A stretch of 64,000 nucleotides of DNA from Cymodocea nodosa (GCA_036874045.1 CM072345.1:10898501-10962500); one strand, 5' to 3'. Numbered from the stretch's first letter, positions 36,518 to 49,599 are shown. The notes: generated by a model not told the origin, from the letters alone. A program made the numbers and translations.

Positions 36518-39399
36518 TCATATAGTTTATTAAAATTTTTATCCAAGTGTTAATACAGAAAGATAAGTTTTGAAAAGAAGTACATAAACTAATATTTTAA
36601 CTCAAGCGATTAAGGAGAGGAATGTAAATTAATAGGCTAGAAAGATAAGATCTGAGACATGAAATCAAGTGATAAAGGATTACAATAAAAAACTAGTGTA
36701 AATGTAGAAAAAAGAATATATTAAAAGTAGAATGAAAACTTAAAAGACATTATACAAAAACTATTCAAAAATTTCCAAATAATGTGGTTAGAAGTGGGAT
36801 TACATTTGTGGTCATACCCACATTCCTAATGAGATCTAAAAAGAATTTATACGAATTAGATGTTTTGTTGTAATATTATTCATTTCAATTGTAACATAAC
36901 TTTAAAAGTCACAATATATTTAACACGTAACATACTTTTAAAGTGTAGATCATACGTAGAGAAGTCTTATATAATTGATGATGATCTATACATTATATTT
37001 AAAGGTAACAAAGCTAATAGACGTAATACCTTAAGAAGTATAGGTCAGATGTAGAATCTTTGGAACCAATGGAGACCTTGAACGTGTTTAGTACTTAAGT
37101 TACTTTGATCGATTGATTGCGAGTAGCTTGAAAGTTTTCCTAGCCTTAGCCTCAGATCAAGTGACAATTGTAGAGTAAAGAAAAGACTTCGGCCACATGT
37201 AAAGTCTTTTCTCAAACAATGGCAAAGCTAATTGAAAAATAAATGTGAATCTTTCTATATTTTTTCAGAAAGTCAAGGAAATATGTTCAAGATATAATCA
37301 TCAAAAAAAAAACTAAATGATTAGTTAACATATTAGTTGTACTTTTAGATCTTATTAACAATGAGATATTTTTCGAAATACGATTGTTAGAAAACGTGGA
37401 GAAAATAGGTCATTTTTTAGCTTTTCTTGCAAACATTCAATTGAAATGGTTAAAATTCAATTTGAAGCACATGTAAAATAGTGTGCCATAGATTTGAACT
37501 TTGTTTCCCATGCATTATGTTATGTTTGTTGTTTATATTATGTTTGTAATTTGGATATAGATTGTTTGTGTTATTTCACCCATGTGTTATGTTATGTTTA
37601 TAATTTAGATACCATGTTATGTTAAGTTAACATGAACTTTGTTATGTTCTGTTAAAGTTGTGGCTTGTTTGGATATAATCTTTTCAATGTTAAAGTTATA
37701 GATTATTTAGATATGATATTTTCTATGTTGGTTATTATATTAGCTTTGTGTATTAGTTGTTATATTTTTGAATGTTATGTTGGTTGATTATTAGATATGA
37801 TATTTTAAATCATCATTTTAGCAGGTAACCATCTTCTGCATGGATGTAAAGGAAGAAAAACGATTTTTCTAAACTCAGTGAAGGAGAATATGTAAATTAG
37901 TTATCTTAATTTTTCAAATGTACAACATAGTATCATGTTTTAAAGATATTATTTTTGAAGCTATTAGGTGAATATATAATAGATAATGGCAATATTATAT
38001 TATGAAATTAATAAATCCTTCTATACCACACAAATCATACAATTGTAGAAAAATATATCACATTAGTTAATATGTTTTCATGCAATTTTGCACTTGTTCA
38101 AAAAAACATAAGTGATACAGGATGGTAGAAATATAAGTATTGAAAAAAAAAATTGTAATTATTATAATTAATTAAAACCAATAATATGATGTAACAAGAA
38201 AATGTTTTTATGGATCTATTTTGGACAGTTAACACTTATTTTGACGAGATGTTAAATGCCATAATCCAATTGCATCATATATGTTTGGTTAAGCTTTCAT
38301 CAACAATCCTAAGTAGGATTTGAAATGATTCAAACGTTTCACTATACTTTAAGGTAGAATTTTATTTATATTACTTTCTCTTTTAGATCTTCTATTATAT
38401 TTGTTATAGATTTACCAAAACTAAGAAGTCCCTTAAAAAGAAGTTTCTAATTCTCAACTTTGTTTAGGAAATGTAATAAAGATAAGAAAAAGGTGGAGAT
38501 GGAAGAAAACATAGAATTAAGCAAAACAAGTTTCTCTCCCTAAGACAGAAGTTTTCCCTGCCAACCGTCTAACCTACATTTTAATTTATCTAAAATAGGA
38601 GACTAATCACCAAAAAAGACTTTCTAAAGTGAAGGGAGGAGTCTCAAGTTGGTAACAGAAGGTTTATGTGAAATGCAACCCAAAATATTATTAACCACAG
38701 ATTCATCCTCTATATTTATTCGCACAATGGAAGACTTGTTTAAATTTATTATTCTAAGGCTAGAGGTTGTCGGGAAAAGGCAAAGAATGCACTTAATGTT
38801 TAGATCATTGTCAAGAAGGCTATGATATTGTATATTTAATAAATGGAGATCTTCATTGGAGGAAGTAATTCCTTTGATAAGGCTAATTATTCTCCTTTCT
38901 AATAGACAATAATCTGTCTAGAAAGAAGGCTATGATAAAGAAGAAGGGAGGAAAAGGATCTGCTTGTTTAATAATTAATATTGGAATTTTTGAAGTAGGC
39001 AACTCGAGTTTCATTAATTAGAATGAAAATTTTAATAGTACGTGGTAATACATATTTTAATTCAAGTCATCTATTTATCTCCAAAGTCTGGACGTTTTTA
39101 ACACCAGAAGATAACGAACTACAAGACGACACGTGGTTCTTAACACGTGTTATTATTGATTCTTCAAAACTATCATACTTATTACATTGATTGTTCATTT
39201 TTCGCCGTCATCAGAAACGTTGGTAATTACTTTAAAAACTTATATTCATTTCCATTTGATTAAAAATGTTTAGGTGGTAGCAAGGTAAGAGCCTCATATT
39301 GCTTCTATGCTTGACCTATTTTATTTCTTAAACTTGCAGGAAACAAGATTATTTATTGCCCAGAAAAGAAAAGAAAAAATGCGGCATCCACCTGTTGAT

Positions 39400-40470
39400 C
39401 GATCACCTACGTAAGATCATCAAGAAATCACAACCTGATCAAAGCATTAAAAAGGCTACGACTGCAATGAAGAGGAGAATAGCCACTGGTTTATATATGG
39501 TGGCCTTGAGTATCCTTCTCCGTGCACTCCAATGTTGATCTTCTATGGGTTCAACGAAAAAAACTACAAACCTCATTGATCAATGACAGGTCTAATAATG
39601 GCGACATATCCAACAGTGCTCTTGTGTATGTAACGTAGCATCACCAAAGGCAACACCTGACCGTTTAATATAGGTTCCTGTCGATGATGCAGAATTCATT
39701 TTAGTTTTGGCAAGGAGACCATCAATATACTATTGCTGATGAGGCAGGTGGACACCTACAGAGGGCACGGAGAGGCCCAAATCATGCATTTAAGGGGAAG
39801 GCAGTAATATACAGTTCGTCGATCAAGATTACTTTTTGTTATTATAAGATCATCTATATGAAGAAAATAAACGAAAATTTCCATGGCTTAAACAAAAGGA
39901 GACACCCTACGCTTCTAACGAGCTTGGTGCTAAGGCTAGATTAGCGGCCTACTTCAAATCACATTGCGCCTCGTTTGATTTACAAACTAGGGTCAACAAA
40001 ATCAGGTAGCTGACACATCAGTTTCTTAATCAAAGAGACCAACTAAAAAATGCATTATTTGTTAGCATACATATCCAACTGTCCAAGGGACCTCCCATTT
40101 TTAATAGCAAAGGAGAGAATGATGGCTCGACGCTTCAACAACAGGACTAAAAAAGATCTAATTATAGTCGTCTATACCAAATTACGACGATACCCCTTTA
40201 CCACAGGATGAGCTTTATAACAATTAATGCTACCGTCACTTGTACTCACGGTAGAAGTGGAGGGCACGAGGGATCGGGCAAGTCTCATTTTTAACGAAGA
40301 GAATTAATCATATTCTTCAATCATGGCCTGCCTCTAAGGAGTAGACTTCACAGCTTATTCGGTGTAACAGGTGGGCTCAGTGTCATGAGAGACAATGGTA
40401 CCACAAACGTGACAATCAAAATATAGAGCTTTTGGGTTTTCTCGTGTTATCTTGACCCCTACCATGATCA
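39400..40470 (-). mobile_element. Copia-type pol remnant (reverse transcriptase region), minus strand
   Basis: Read on the minus strand across stops and shifts, the order matches Copia RVT_2. RQAMIEEYD at about 40355-40330 is followed by SDGSINCYKAHPVVKGYR near 40235 (family SDGSIxRYKARLVAKGY), then FSPVVE near 40155. Next are LSFAIKNGRSLGQLDM near 40095 (family LAxxxxWxIxQLDVKNAFL), IFVYFLHIDDLIIT near 39870 (family YVDDLIITG) and LLAKTKMNSA near 39710. The last piece, HWSARRRILKATI near 39505, matches HWxAVKRILRYLKGT. The YVDD box is HIDD here. No LTRs, gag or integrase were found with it. Confidence 0.85.
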
Positions 40471-43232
40471 TTCTTGGTAATAGAAATGTATGGTAAAGCG
40501 TGGTTCACTGAATCAAGAAGGAAGCCGATCAGTGGAGGAGGGCCCGTAGTGGTGGCAAGGATCCTAGGAATCAGACTCGTTGGGCCATACAATGAAAAGG
40601 AACAGTAATGTCACCCTGGCTTGACAATGTTTGAAGAAAGAAGGACTAGTATTAAGTAAAACTTGGGTATGGTTTGAATACAAATCATCCGGAGAGGAAA
40701 GGTTTCATAAAATTGTGATTTTGCATTAATTTAGAATATTTTCATTTATCTTAGGTTTATCGATGAATTTCATGTTACAAGAGAAAACCATGTAAAATCA
40801 GCAAAACAAACATTTTCTCGATTCTATGATTTTGAAAAAATGAACCATATATAGAGTACTGCTTAAAATATATAAAATTCTTCTTAAAATCCCCCGCTTA
40901 AACAGTAGGAAAGCGATATGAAGCTCGCTCGATCACTCTCACAGTAAGATTAGCGTACATTTATGCCAGATTCCATACATGCCATTCACCATAAATCCCC
41001 AACAACAAAGGCGTCGAAGAAATGTCCAGTAGCGCTTTTTGGGCCACGTAAGTTTTATTAGCAAAATATTAAGGTTCTATGTTCATATCAAACTCTCCTT
41101 CTAAGTCCATCCTACCGTAGACATCTGGGTTCAATCTGGCACATATTGAGATGTTCTTTAATCATAGAAACATTCGAACTCCTGCCGGGTGTAGAGATAC
41201 AACAGTTGCCATCCAAGGGCTTCTCTTATTTTTTTTACATCAGTAGGACGTTAACTTTGGTGATTGCAGGTATCATAAATAACAGATAAATGCAGGATTC
41301 TGGGGTGAGTTAAAAAATGGCAGAGCAAACCGTAGACCAAAGCTCCACTTATCTGTTTACCCATCTGCTAAGACCGTACGACTCAAAGCTCTTGAATTTT
41401 GCACGGTGTCTACTTAACCCTAATCTTTAAAGTCTAACATAAATCTAGATGAGAGGTTAAACCGGGCAGATACCTTCAAATAAACAAACTTACTTAATTA
41501 TGTCAACTCACATGCACGGTACACGATAAAGGCAGAGATTAGCTCCTAAAGACCGTAATTACGTCCCGCAAGCCTTCTCCTAAAATATGATGTCGTAGCA
41601 GAGGAATTGTTCAACTTCAAAATCCAAAATTAGGTAGGTCAACTGTCATTGAATCAATAATTACTTAAATGATTTATTTATTCAAGTCAGTAACTCAACC
41701 ACATGACAACCGGTACGCCAGTCACCGATGAATTTATCTCAAGTGACTTGAAGAAGCAACGCAGCATGTGCATTGGATCATAAAAGCCACGAGGTGATCC
41801 GTCAGCGTCCCGATCGGGACAAAGAAAGAAGAAGGTAAAAGATATCAAAGTTAAAGAAAGGCTGCAAACCAGAAATCCATGCCTTCCTTAAGTAGAACAA
41901 TCTACGCCCATTCCTTTCTCCTCAAGTTTGCAGGGTCCCCGGCTCCAATCATATGCATGCACGTTACTCACCTGTGCCAATTGTCACCAAGACGATCACA
42001 CGTAGAGGAAAAAGAATGAGGTGAGGAAAGGAAAAGCAACACCACATGGTGACAGGGGGACGCTTCCTGAACTTCCAATACATGGCATCCACGGTGATAC
42101 GCTTCTCCTTATGATCGCTCTATTGCTTACCAAATCACCTGATCCGCTTATCCATGATGGGAAGGAAATGCTGGCCTGCTTGCTTTGATTCGCTTCTCGT
42201 CCCAGGGATGAAGCAAGGGATGTCTGCAACCGTGAGTTACATATACTTGAACCAACTAAAAGTTCATCACCTTAACCAGGCTTATAACCTAAACGGTTCT
42301 AATGTATCGGTAACGGTTATAATGTGCACGGTACCGGAAAGATCACGCAGACGCCGAGGAAATAGATCGTGATCCATTTTCTGCCAATTAATTAATGTTC
42401 GGCTCATTACATGCTCGCCAAGCAACATTAACACGGAGAGATTCATTCAGTGCATGCTCGGCCGGGAACATTTAAATGTAAAACAAAAATATTTACCACC
42501 TAAGATAAATATTATCGGTTGCAGTGTTTTTGAAGCATGCTTTTCATCTGTAACAGTGTGGAATGCCGACCTTCTGTCCTGAAGAGCCTAGCACACGCTA
42601 CTTAAAACTGTAATAACAGGTTTGATTTCGCAACCAAAAGTTCCTCCCATCAACTTCCCACGCTTGACGATTTAGTTCTTTTATGATTCTTTGCACTGTA
42701 GCAATACCAAACACCATTGATTTTTAGTCTCCAGCATGACCACAGCTACGGCAGGGTCGGTCTACCATGAATTACCAGAATTATAAGAAATGCCAGAGTC
42801 AACCCTGGAGTTTCCGGCTTAATTCAACAAGTTGGCAAATAACACTACGTACAGCTCATCATTTCCAGAATGGAGGCAAATTGTCTTTGATGTTCTCCTC
42901 GAACCATCAATACTTTGTACAGATCATTCAAATGATATAATCTACAGACATGATGTAGCAATCGATAAACTTTGAAACACCAAGTCATTTATTCCCTTTC
43001 TTTCGCATAGATATAATTAGAAATACAACAAGCTTCCTCCTTCCAAAATCTATCTATAGGTACACGAAAGAATTGAAGAACAAGAACATGAAGCTTGACC
43101 AAACAGACTCAATTTAGAAAACAGAGAAACAAGCAGATGCACACTCACCATATTTCTAGGGTGCCGACCTACAATCGACAACAACACCACCATTACAGCA
43201 GACTCATGATCACCGCCGCTCCTCTTCCGCTA
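40471..43232. other. Spacer downstream of the BAG gene
   Basis: Non-coding as far as I can see. The part next to the Copia remnant (40471-40700) may still belong to that element. 41700-42400 is GC-richer but its short ORFs have no recognisable domain. The last few hundred bases before 43233 should include the 3' UTR of the BAG gene. Confidence 0.5.
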
Positions 43233-44568
43233 TCAGAACAGTTCCCAATCAAACCTTGGAATATGAGTAGATGCCGTAGTTGTGCTAGTGGTGGTTCTCA
43301 CGGAAGCAGCTGTTGCAGTGGAATTGGCGGAAGAAGTGGATGGCATGGAGGAAAGCAAATCAAATGTTTCCCACTTTGTTGTCACCACCGGGGCTTCCGA
43401 TGCCGCGGTCTGCTGATGGTTCTGATATTGCTTCTGCTGGTCATTATTCTTCTTCTGCTGCTGCTGCTGATTATTATTATTATTATTCTGCTTCTGCTGC
43501 TCTGGGGATATTTGTGCATCATTATCTTTAGGCATTGCGTTTTTCATCTTCAGCATATCTAGTGTTTCAATATATTTCTGAACTCTCCTGACCTGCATCA
43601 TATCCAAAACATACCAGTGAATCGAAGAAATGTCTCGAATTTCAATTAGATAAGACGACAGAAGGGGACAGATTATCGATCAAAACATCTACCTGCATTC
43701 CCCTCTGCAACATCACATCCCCATCGGCAACAATACCATCTAATTTGATCAAAATGTCCATCAATTGCTCGATTAACCGGAGCACATCCTTCTCGGCCAC
43801 TTTCTTCCCCTTGGAGATGATCGCCTCCAGAAGAGAGACCTGCTCCACGAAAATAGAAACTCATACACACCCTTGAAAATACAAAAGCAAACTACCATCA
43901 AAATTCCGGTTGAAGGAATTGAGAGCATACTTGGCTGGCGAGCCTATCGACTTCGAGGCTAGTCTGAGAGATAGACTTGGCGGCCTTCTCCATCTTGGCG
44001 TTCTTCCTCATCTCAAGAAATCGCTTGGCTTGGCTTGCGGGATCCTCGACAAGAACCAGCTTAGACCGGTCCTTCACGCCGGACATGTCCAAGAAAGCAT
44101 TGGAACTCCTCTCCTTGTCCTTGAACAGTATCTTCTGGTCCCGAGGATGCAGACTAACCTGCGCCGACAGCAATTTCTTCAGCTCCCCTGCATTCAATTT
44201 CAATCCCAAGTCAAGACTCAAGGGAGTTCACACCAATAAATCAAAGGCAAGACAGAATTTTGGTTGCTACCAAATGAGGCCTGTGGGCTGATGTAGATCT
44301 CGTGGGAGACGGAGCCGTACTTGACGCGGACCCTGATGGGTGGTGGTAGCGGTCTGGCCGTGGCATCGGCGTCCGGATCCCTTTTCTGCACCAGCATCCC
44401 TCCTGGCCGGACCTCCCATTCCGCTACACCCGACTGCTGTGGCTTCTCTTCTATGCCCAAGCTGGAGAATTTCTTGGCCACCGGAGAAGTCGGAACCTCC
44501 GATATAGGGGTGAGAGCCGGGGCTCCCTTTTTCCTCCCTAGGGTTGCAGATTTCGTCCTGCTTCCCAT
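43233..44568 (-). CDS. BAG1: BAG family molecular chaperone regulator (BAG1-4 type: ubiquitin-like plus BAG domain)
   Basis: Four exons on the minus strand, 44568-44271, 44187-43931, 43839-43693 and 43592-43233, encode 353 residues. WEVRPGGMLVQKRD (51-64) is the plant BAG signature before the ubiquitin-like domain (about 79-150, IRVRVKYG to KLVLVEDP). The BAG domain follows at about 165-245, with its helices split by the third exon (VSLLEAIISKGKKVAEKD to MLQRGMQ). The last exon holds Asn and Gln runs (270-280), a Ser/Thr-rich stretch and the conserved end PRFDWELF. BAG proteins bind the Hsp70 ATPase domain and speed nucleotide exchange; plant members take part in stress and cell-death control. 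The frame is open up to 44679, but the first in-frame ATG is at 44568. The symbol follows gene order; by sequence alone BAG1 to BAG4 cannot be separated. Confidence 0.93.
43428..43500. repeat. Coding trinucleotide repeats (CTG/ATT on + strand) in the BAG gene
   Basis: Runs of CTG and ATT triplets, read on the minus strand as CAG and AAT codons for Gln and Asn. They sit in the last exon, outside the BAG domain. Confidence 0.9.
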
Positions 44569-46777
44569 GATATCCGTTCTCGTACCTCCCTTTCCCTCTC
44601 GTTCTCCTCCTACCTCACCACCCGGATCCGAGGTGACGATGGCGGCGATTTCAGTTCTCCGCTTCCACTGCCGAACCACAGAGAGGCATATCAGAAGCCC
44701 CTCCTCGAATTAAGAGCACCGGATCCCGAGAAGACGAGAAGCAGAGAAACTTCGTCGGAGGTTTAGATCCCGAGAGAAATGCAGCACTTTGGCAAAGTGC
44801 AAAGTTGAATCACTGGGTCGTGATCTGCCCGGAGACGGAAAGATCTAAGCTTGATGGCCGAACTCCGGTGGCTTCCTCGGATATATTGAGCTCCCACCAA
44901 GATGCCGACACTTCAACGCCAACCCCAAAAATCTATCCTCTTCTCTTATAATTATAAACTAATACAACAAGCAACACCACTGGCGAAAAATCTTATTTTT
45001 AAAAAAAGAAAAAAAGAAAACACACACACACTACCGGCAAAAATGGGCAGCGGGAGGAAGAAGAAATGGGCGCGCACCGCGTACCACGATGAGTTGAGTG
45101 CCGCACGACGCCCGCATTACATATTTACAAAATAATCGTAAATTGATCACCAGTTTCGCGCACGGATCGATCAGAAAAGAAAAGAAAAGAAAAAGTATTT
45201 AAAATTAATTTTAAATAAATATTTAATGATATTATAAATTAAAGTATTTGAAAATAGAAAACGATGCAGGACAGGCACTTCTTCAAAAAACAATATCCTA
45301 ATTAAAATCTGCATAAAAATTAACAATTATTCAGAAATGTCATAATCGATGAAATTTCCATGTGATTAATCCGACCCGACGTGCACCCTGCTCAACGCCC
45401 CGAGAACAACGCGGAGGAGAGAGGATGGCATTTCCGCGTCGTGATCGTCATCGTCGGATCTTCCGCCTGGTCCATGTTGATGGTGCGGCCGAGCTAACGT
45501 TACTGATGACCCCGGTGGTCCCCACCGTACAAGCGTCTGTATTTCTCATCCTTATGTGTACTCCGTCGGCGGGTACTTTTTGCACGACGTTAAGCGTTAC
45601 CCTCACGGGTGTTCAGTGTGTGGTGTGTGTGTATGGATATATATATATATATATATATATTTAACAGATGTCCGTACGGGTGTAGCTCGTTCAATCTCGG
45701 ATCGTTCCTTTACCTGTTACCCTCTCGGTTGATTACGACGTAGCTCATGCGTATAAGTTACGTGCGATTTGGTATGATAGTTTCTTTCTTCTTTTTTATC
45801 ACGCATCGAAGGGTATTATAGTTAAAGGAATTTCCAAGTTATAGATTAATTAGTTAATATCCATAATTTTTAGTTAGTTAGTTAGAATGAGAGAACCAAT
45901 CAATGCAGAAAAAAATAATGACAAGGTTAAAACTATTTATTTAGAAATTACAAGAAAACATTTAAAATTTTTGTAAGATTCGACGGTAAATAAAAATACT
46001 TAGAAGAGAAGCATTCATCATCCCATATTAAAATTATTACTGTAGTTGTAGTATTAGTAAATATCAGTTAGTATTTTAAATAGGTAACAAGGTAAAGTGC
46101 ATTTAAACGAATAAATAAATATGTACGGCTAAAAATACCTTATTTCTAGATATTATCTATAAAATACTGTCTGTCTTTACTATATTTTTTTTTTTTGCAA
46201 ACGTATGAAAAAGAAAATAATCAAACTTAACGCAAAAAGTTCACCCATTAGATGCGATCATACGATCCTAACAAGCCGTCATCATCATCTCTCAGCACAG
46301 CACCGTCGCCTTATTTGGTGCTTGCAACTTAACCGACGAATGGTGTTAGGTGGTGTGTCTGCACTCTCTCTACCCCCCACCCCCACTTCTTTTTTTTTTG
46401 TGGTGAATGGCGTGGGCCGACGTGGGCCTGCACTCTTTCGGTTTGGTGTCGGATCGCTTTTCGTCAAATTCAGCCGACGAATTCCGCTTCCACCGTAGAA
46501 CTTCCTGTGAGCAGATCGGTGTCTATTCGAGAAGTAATTATTATATATCTTACGCACCGATATTTGATTACATGATGACGCGTTGTTGTTGTTACGTGAC
46601 ATCTTTTTTTTTCTGGTATAGTTAAGAATTTCGAATATCGGTGACATCTTTAGCAATTTCGAATTCACGGTAAAAGAAATTATGAAAATTTTTTAACCAT
46701 AAAATATCTGGTGTGTACGTGTTCCGTGACGTCTGATGCAGGGGAGTAAAACGGAAAACGGAAAACAAATAAGGCCG

Positions 46778-47324
46778 TGTTAGTGTATGATGGAAAATTC
46801 TGATGTAAATGAAAATGAAAATTTTGACGGAAATTAAATGAAAAATTTGTAACGAAAATGAAAAGGAAAATTCTGAGAGGAGTTTAGTGCAGGACGGAAA
46901 ATTCTGACAAAAATTTATTACAACTAATATTCGAAAAATACAAATACATCTTAATTGAAATATTACAATACAAAATAATATCATCTAGTTCTTACATCTC
47001 ACATTGACATCATCATATCTTCTCGTATCTTATCTGCCATTTCTTTTCTTTGTTCTTGAGTCATTCGAACCTGAGCATTGCTTTCTATATGTATCTCTCC
47101 CATTAGTTGTATGTCATCAATAATATTTAACTCTTCTAACTCATCTAGCAGGTTCTCAAGTAAATCTTCCTTATCAGTCTTACGAATTCCGTCAGGCACG
47201 AGAGAGGGAGAAAAATTTTTTGAATGGGGCGATCGGAAATTTTCTGACGGTAAAGGAAATTTTTAGATTTTATACAACGGTAAAATCCGACTTTCCTTTC
47301 CGTCAAATGTAATGCACACTAACA
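46778..47324 (-). mobile_element. Possible small DNA transposon with short ORF
   Basis: TGTTAGTGT at 46778-46786 is repeated inverted at 47316-47324, and GACGGAAA-like words lie near both ends. Between them, the minus strand has an open frame at 47199-46999 that begins with GTG. It is highly charged, leucine-patterned (ENLLDELEELNIIDD) and ends EQRKEMADKIREDMMMSM. Ends of this kind occur in some plant PIF/Harbinger-associated proteins, but the match is weak. No target-site duplication is visible, and a chance inverted repeat cannot be excluded. Confidence 0.3.
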
Positions 47325-49034
47325 TCATTCTGACCGAATTTAATAATTTTTTTTTCCGTCAGGCACTAACCCCACCTAAATGGAAAAAACCACGCGGTTT
47401 TCGGAGAACCCAACAAACGAGTTTAATCATTTACCAAGTGGCCGTAGATTCCTCTTCTCTTCTTTCTCCTCCTTTAGAAGCGCCTTCAACGAAATATGAG
47501 AATTTGAATGGACATCCGAGATTAATCCCGTCTATCCTTTTCTGATCTGCAGTTTCTTTTCAAGTGTTTAAAGATTTGAACTTAATTGCGATTTAAGACA
47601 GTAAAAAGATTAAGTCTTTGCTACGTTGATACAAGGTGGTATACATACGTATCGTTCCCTCCATGTTATAGCACCTTTTATAAAAATTAACCACAATTAT
47701 ATCATCTTTCTGAATTAGTTCATCTGGTAAACACAGATATTTCCTATTTCCTCAAAATGTTTGTTATTTATCTCTTGCTCTGTCATTTCCATAGTTTTTT
47801 TTTTTTTTATTAATTCAATTGTATGAAAATTTGAATAACAAGGTTTCTTTTTTTTTTTTGCCGAAAGTGAGTTGAGTTAAATGCGTTCAAACGTTTTAGA
47901 AGCAGCTCATAAAAAATTACAAAAATGTCCAGTTAAAGCAATAAAAGTGGATACGAATATTTCATCCGAATTCAGATTTAACTCTAGACCTCTTCAATAC
48001 AAATGCTTTATATATCATCTCCGAACGTAACTATAAAGCATTTCTTTTGACGTCTACGTGCAAGACAGCAAAGTAATCTTTCACAGTTAAACTTTACTCA
48101 TGTCCTTCACTTCCTAATTAATAATATATATATATATATATAGGTCATGAAGTCTTCTACCAACTCGATCGTCGAGGCAAGATATGATGGATCCAAAGCT
48201 GAGACTAAAGGACCACAAAATGCCCAATCCATGCTAACGGAGTGTGGTTGGGGACAAACGACGGCATATAATATATAAGATCATCGGAGGCTAAGCACAC
48301 CTCATGCATAGAGAAAGTTGACATGAAGTATGGTTTTGTATGTAGGCATACCTCAAACGACATATATATAAGAGTAGTTAAGGGCTAGGCTTGCGTGTTC
48401 TCTTTTGGTCTTATGCTTATGCTAGCATGGTGATCTTTTTTTTGCTCCAAAGCATGACACTGCTCTGGCTGGGGTGTATTATAAGAGGAAGGAAGGATGC
48501 TTGCTGCTTCTAAGTGGAGTTGATTGATAGTATACGTCGTGAGCAGCCCAAAACCTATTGGACACCGACAGCCCAGAAACGGTGAACAAACGTTTCTTTT
48601 TTAATCTTGAAAAGATACATCAAGTACATGAAACTTATATTTATTTATAATAGAACTTACGCAACTAACACACTCATACACTAAAGGTTACAGTCACTCA
48701 TACACATAACTAACCACTTACATTTAATACCAGTCACTCGCGAAAAGATATGACTGCGCTTACATATGCAATTAACTTACAACATGCACATGAACACCGT
48801 AAAGTGAAAAGTCATGACTCTAGACTACAAATCAGAATTATATTCTTAATAGAAATCATAGATAGTTTTGGATTAGTTACTTGGGAATGGGTCAAACCGA
48901 GGGTTGGCTTGAGTTTGACGAGCCCCATATATATGAATGGACATGGAGAAGTCAGATTAATTAGGCTAACACATAAATTATATTTGGAAAAAGAGGTACG
49001 GTCTCGCTTTCCATCCTACATGGTAAACGCTGGG

Positions 49035-49210
49035 TTTGTAGGCTTAAGTTAGGACCGCATTAATTTGCATTCAATTGATGATTAAAGAGAGCTACTGTTT
49101 GGTGCGAACTTAATTAAGTCCATTTGTAGGCATAAGTTAGGACCGCATTAATTTGCATTCAATTGATAATTAAAGAGAGCTACTGTTTGGTCTGAACTTA
49201 ATCAAGTCCA
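49035..49210. repeat. Tandem duplication, two 88-bp copies
   Basis: TTTGTAGGCTTAAGTTAGGA at 49035 recurs at 49123 as TTTGTAGGCATAAGTTAGGA, and the rest of the unit matches nearly base for base. The offset is 88. It lies about 400 bp upstream of the CRR1-like coding start. Confidence 0.92.
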
Positions 49211-49403
49211 TTGATAAAAATTAAAATAAGAATATTGATGCTAATTAATGATCCTTCTCCTATTTAATATACATATATATATATATATATATAGTGAAAA
49301 GAAATAATAATTGGCTGGTCTAAAAGATCGGTGACTGTGGCACCATCTGTTGTGCATGTGAATCACGGGCATCGATCCTTCGGATCGTTCTCCACCTTCC
49401 TTC

Positions 49404-49536
49404 CACGTGGCACAACGCTACAACTGAGTGTGATCCATCCAACCAACTGCAAGATAAGCCCGCTCGTCTCCTAGACTCCACCCCATTCCCATTGCTGCTC
49501 GCTCGCACACTCTCCGATCCTCTCTCACCATATATA
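49404..49536 (+). promoter_or_regulatory. Promoter of the CRR1-like gene: G-box and TATA box
   Basis: CACGTG at 49404-49409 sits in CCACGTGGCAC, a full G-box of the kind bound by bZIP and bHLH factors in light-regulated plastid-protein genes. TATATA at 49531-49536 is about 70 bases before the ATG at 49600. Regulation by light is inferred, not shown. Confidence 0.55.
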
Positions 49537-49599
49537 CCCGAAAGAAAGACGGGTAGTGTGTGGGAGATCGATCGGGGAAGATTAATTTCTCGTGAAGAG

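Larger units (their letters stand above)
33111..39399. other. Long AT-rich spacer with tandem repeats
   Basis: No gene recognised over 6.3 kb. It contains an (AT)n run at 33204-33223, a 24-bp minisatellite (34153-34270), a donor-like TCTAG|GTAAGTCG at 34530-34542, T-rich sequence from 34600 to 36190, a 160-bp tandem duplication (36197-36517) and a low-complexity TTATGTTATGTTTG-rich stretch (37500-37810). 38560-38960 has some protein-like peptides on the minus strand that I could not assign. The whole stretch looks like piled-up, decayed repeats. Confidence 0.5.
44569..49403. other. Spacer between the divergent BAG and CRR1-like genes
   Basis: 44569-44900 is the leader and promoter side of the BAG gene; it includes a short perfect hairpin, GCACTTT/AAAGTGC, at 44784-44800. 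(AT)n runs lie at 45637-45660, 48125-48142 and 49273-49293. A possible transposon lies at 46778-47324 and an 88-bp duplication at 49035-49210. The remainder shows no gene I can support. Confidence 0.5.

Noticed and set aside
44569..44679. N-terminal extension of the BAG protein
   Set aside because: The frame is open, but 44679 is GTG and no ATG occurs before 44568, so the extra 37 residues are not supported.
46205..46668. ORFs on both strands near 46.4 kb
   Set aside because: Overlapping frames without motifs; composition is that of the surrounding spacer.
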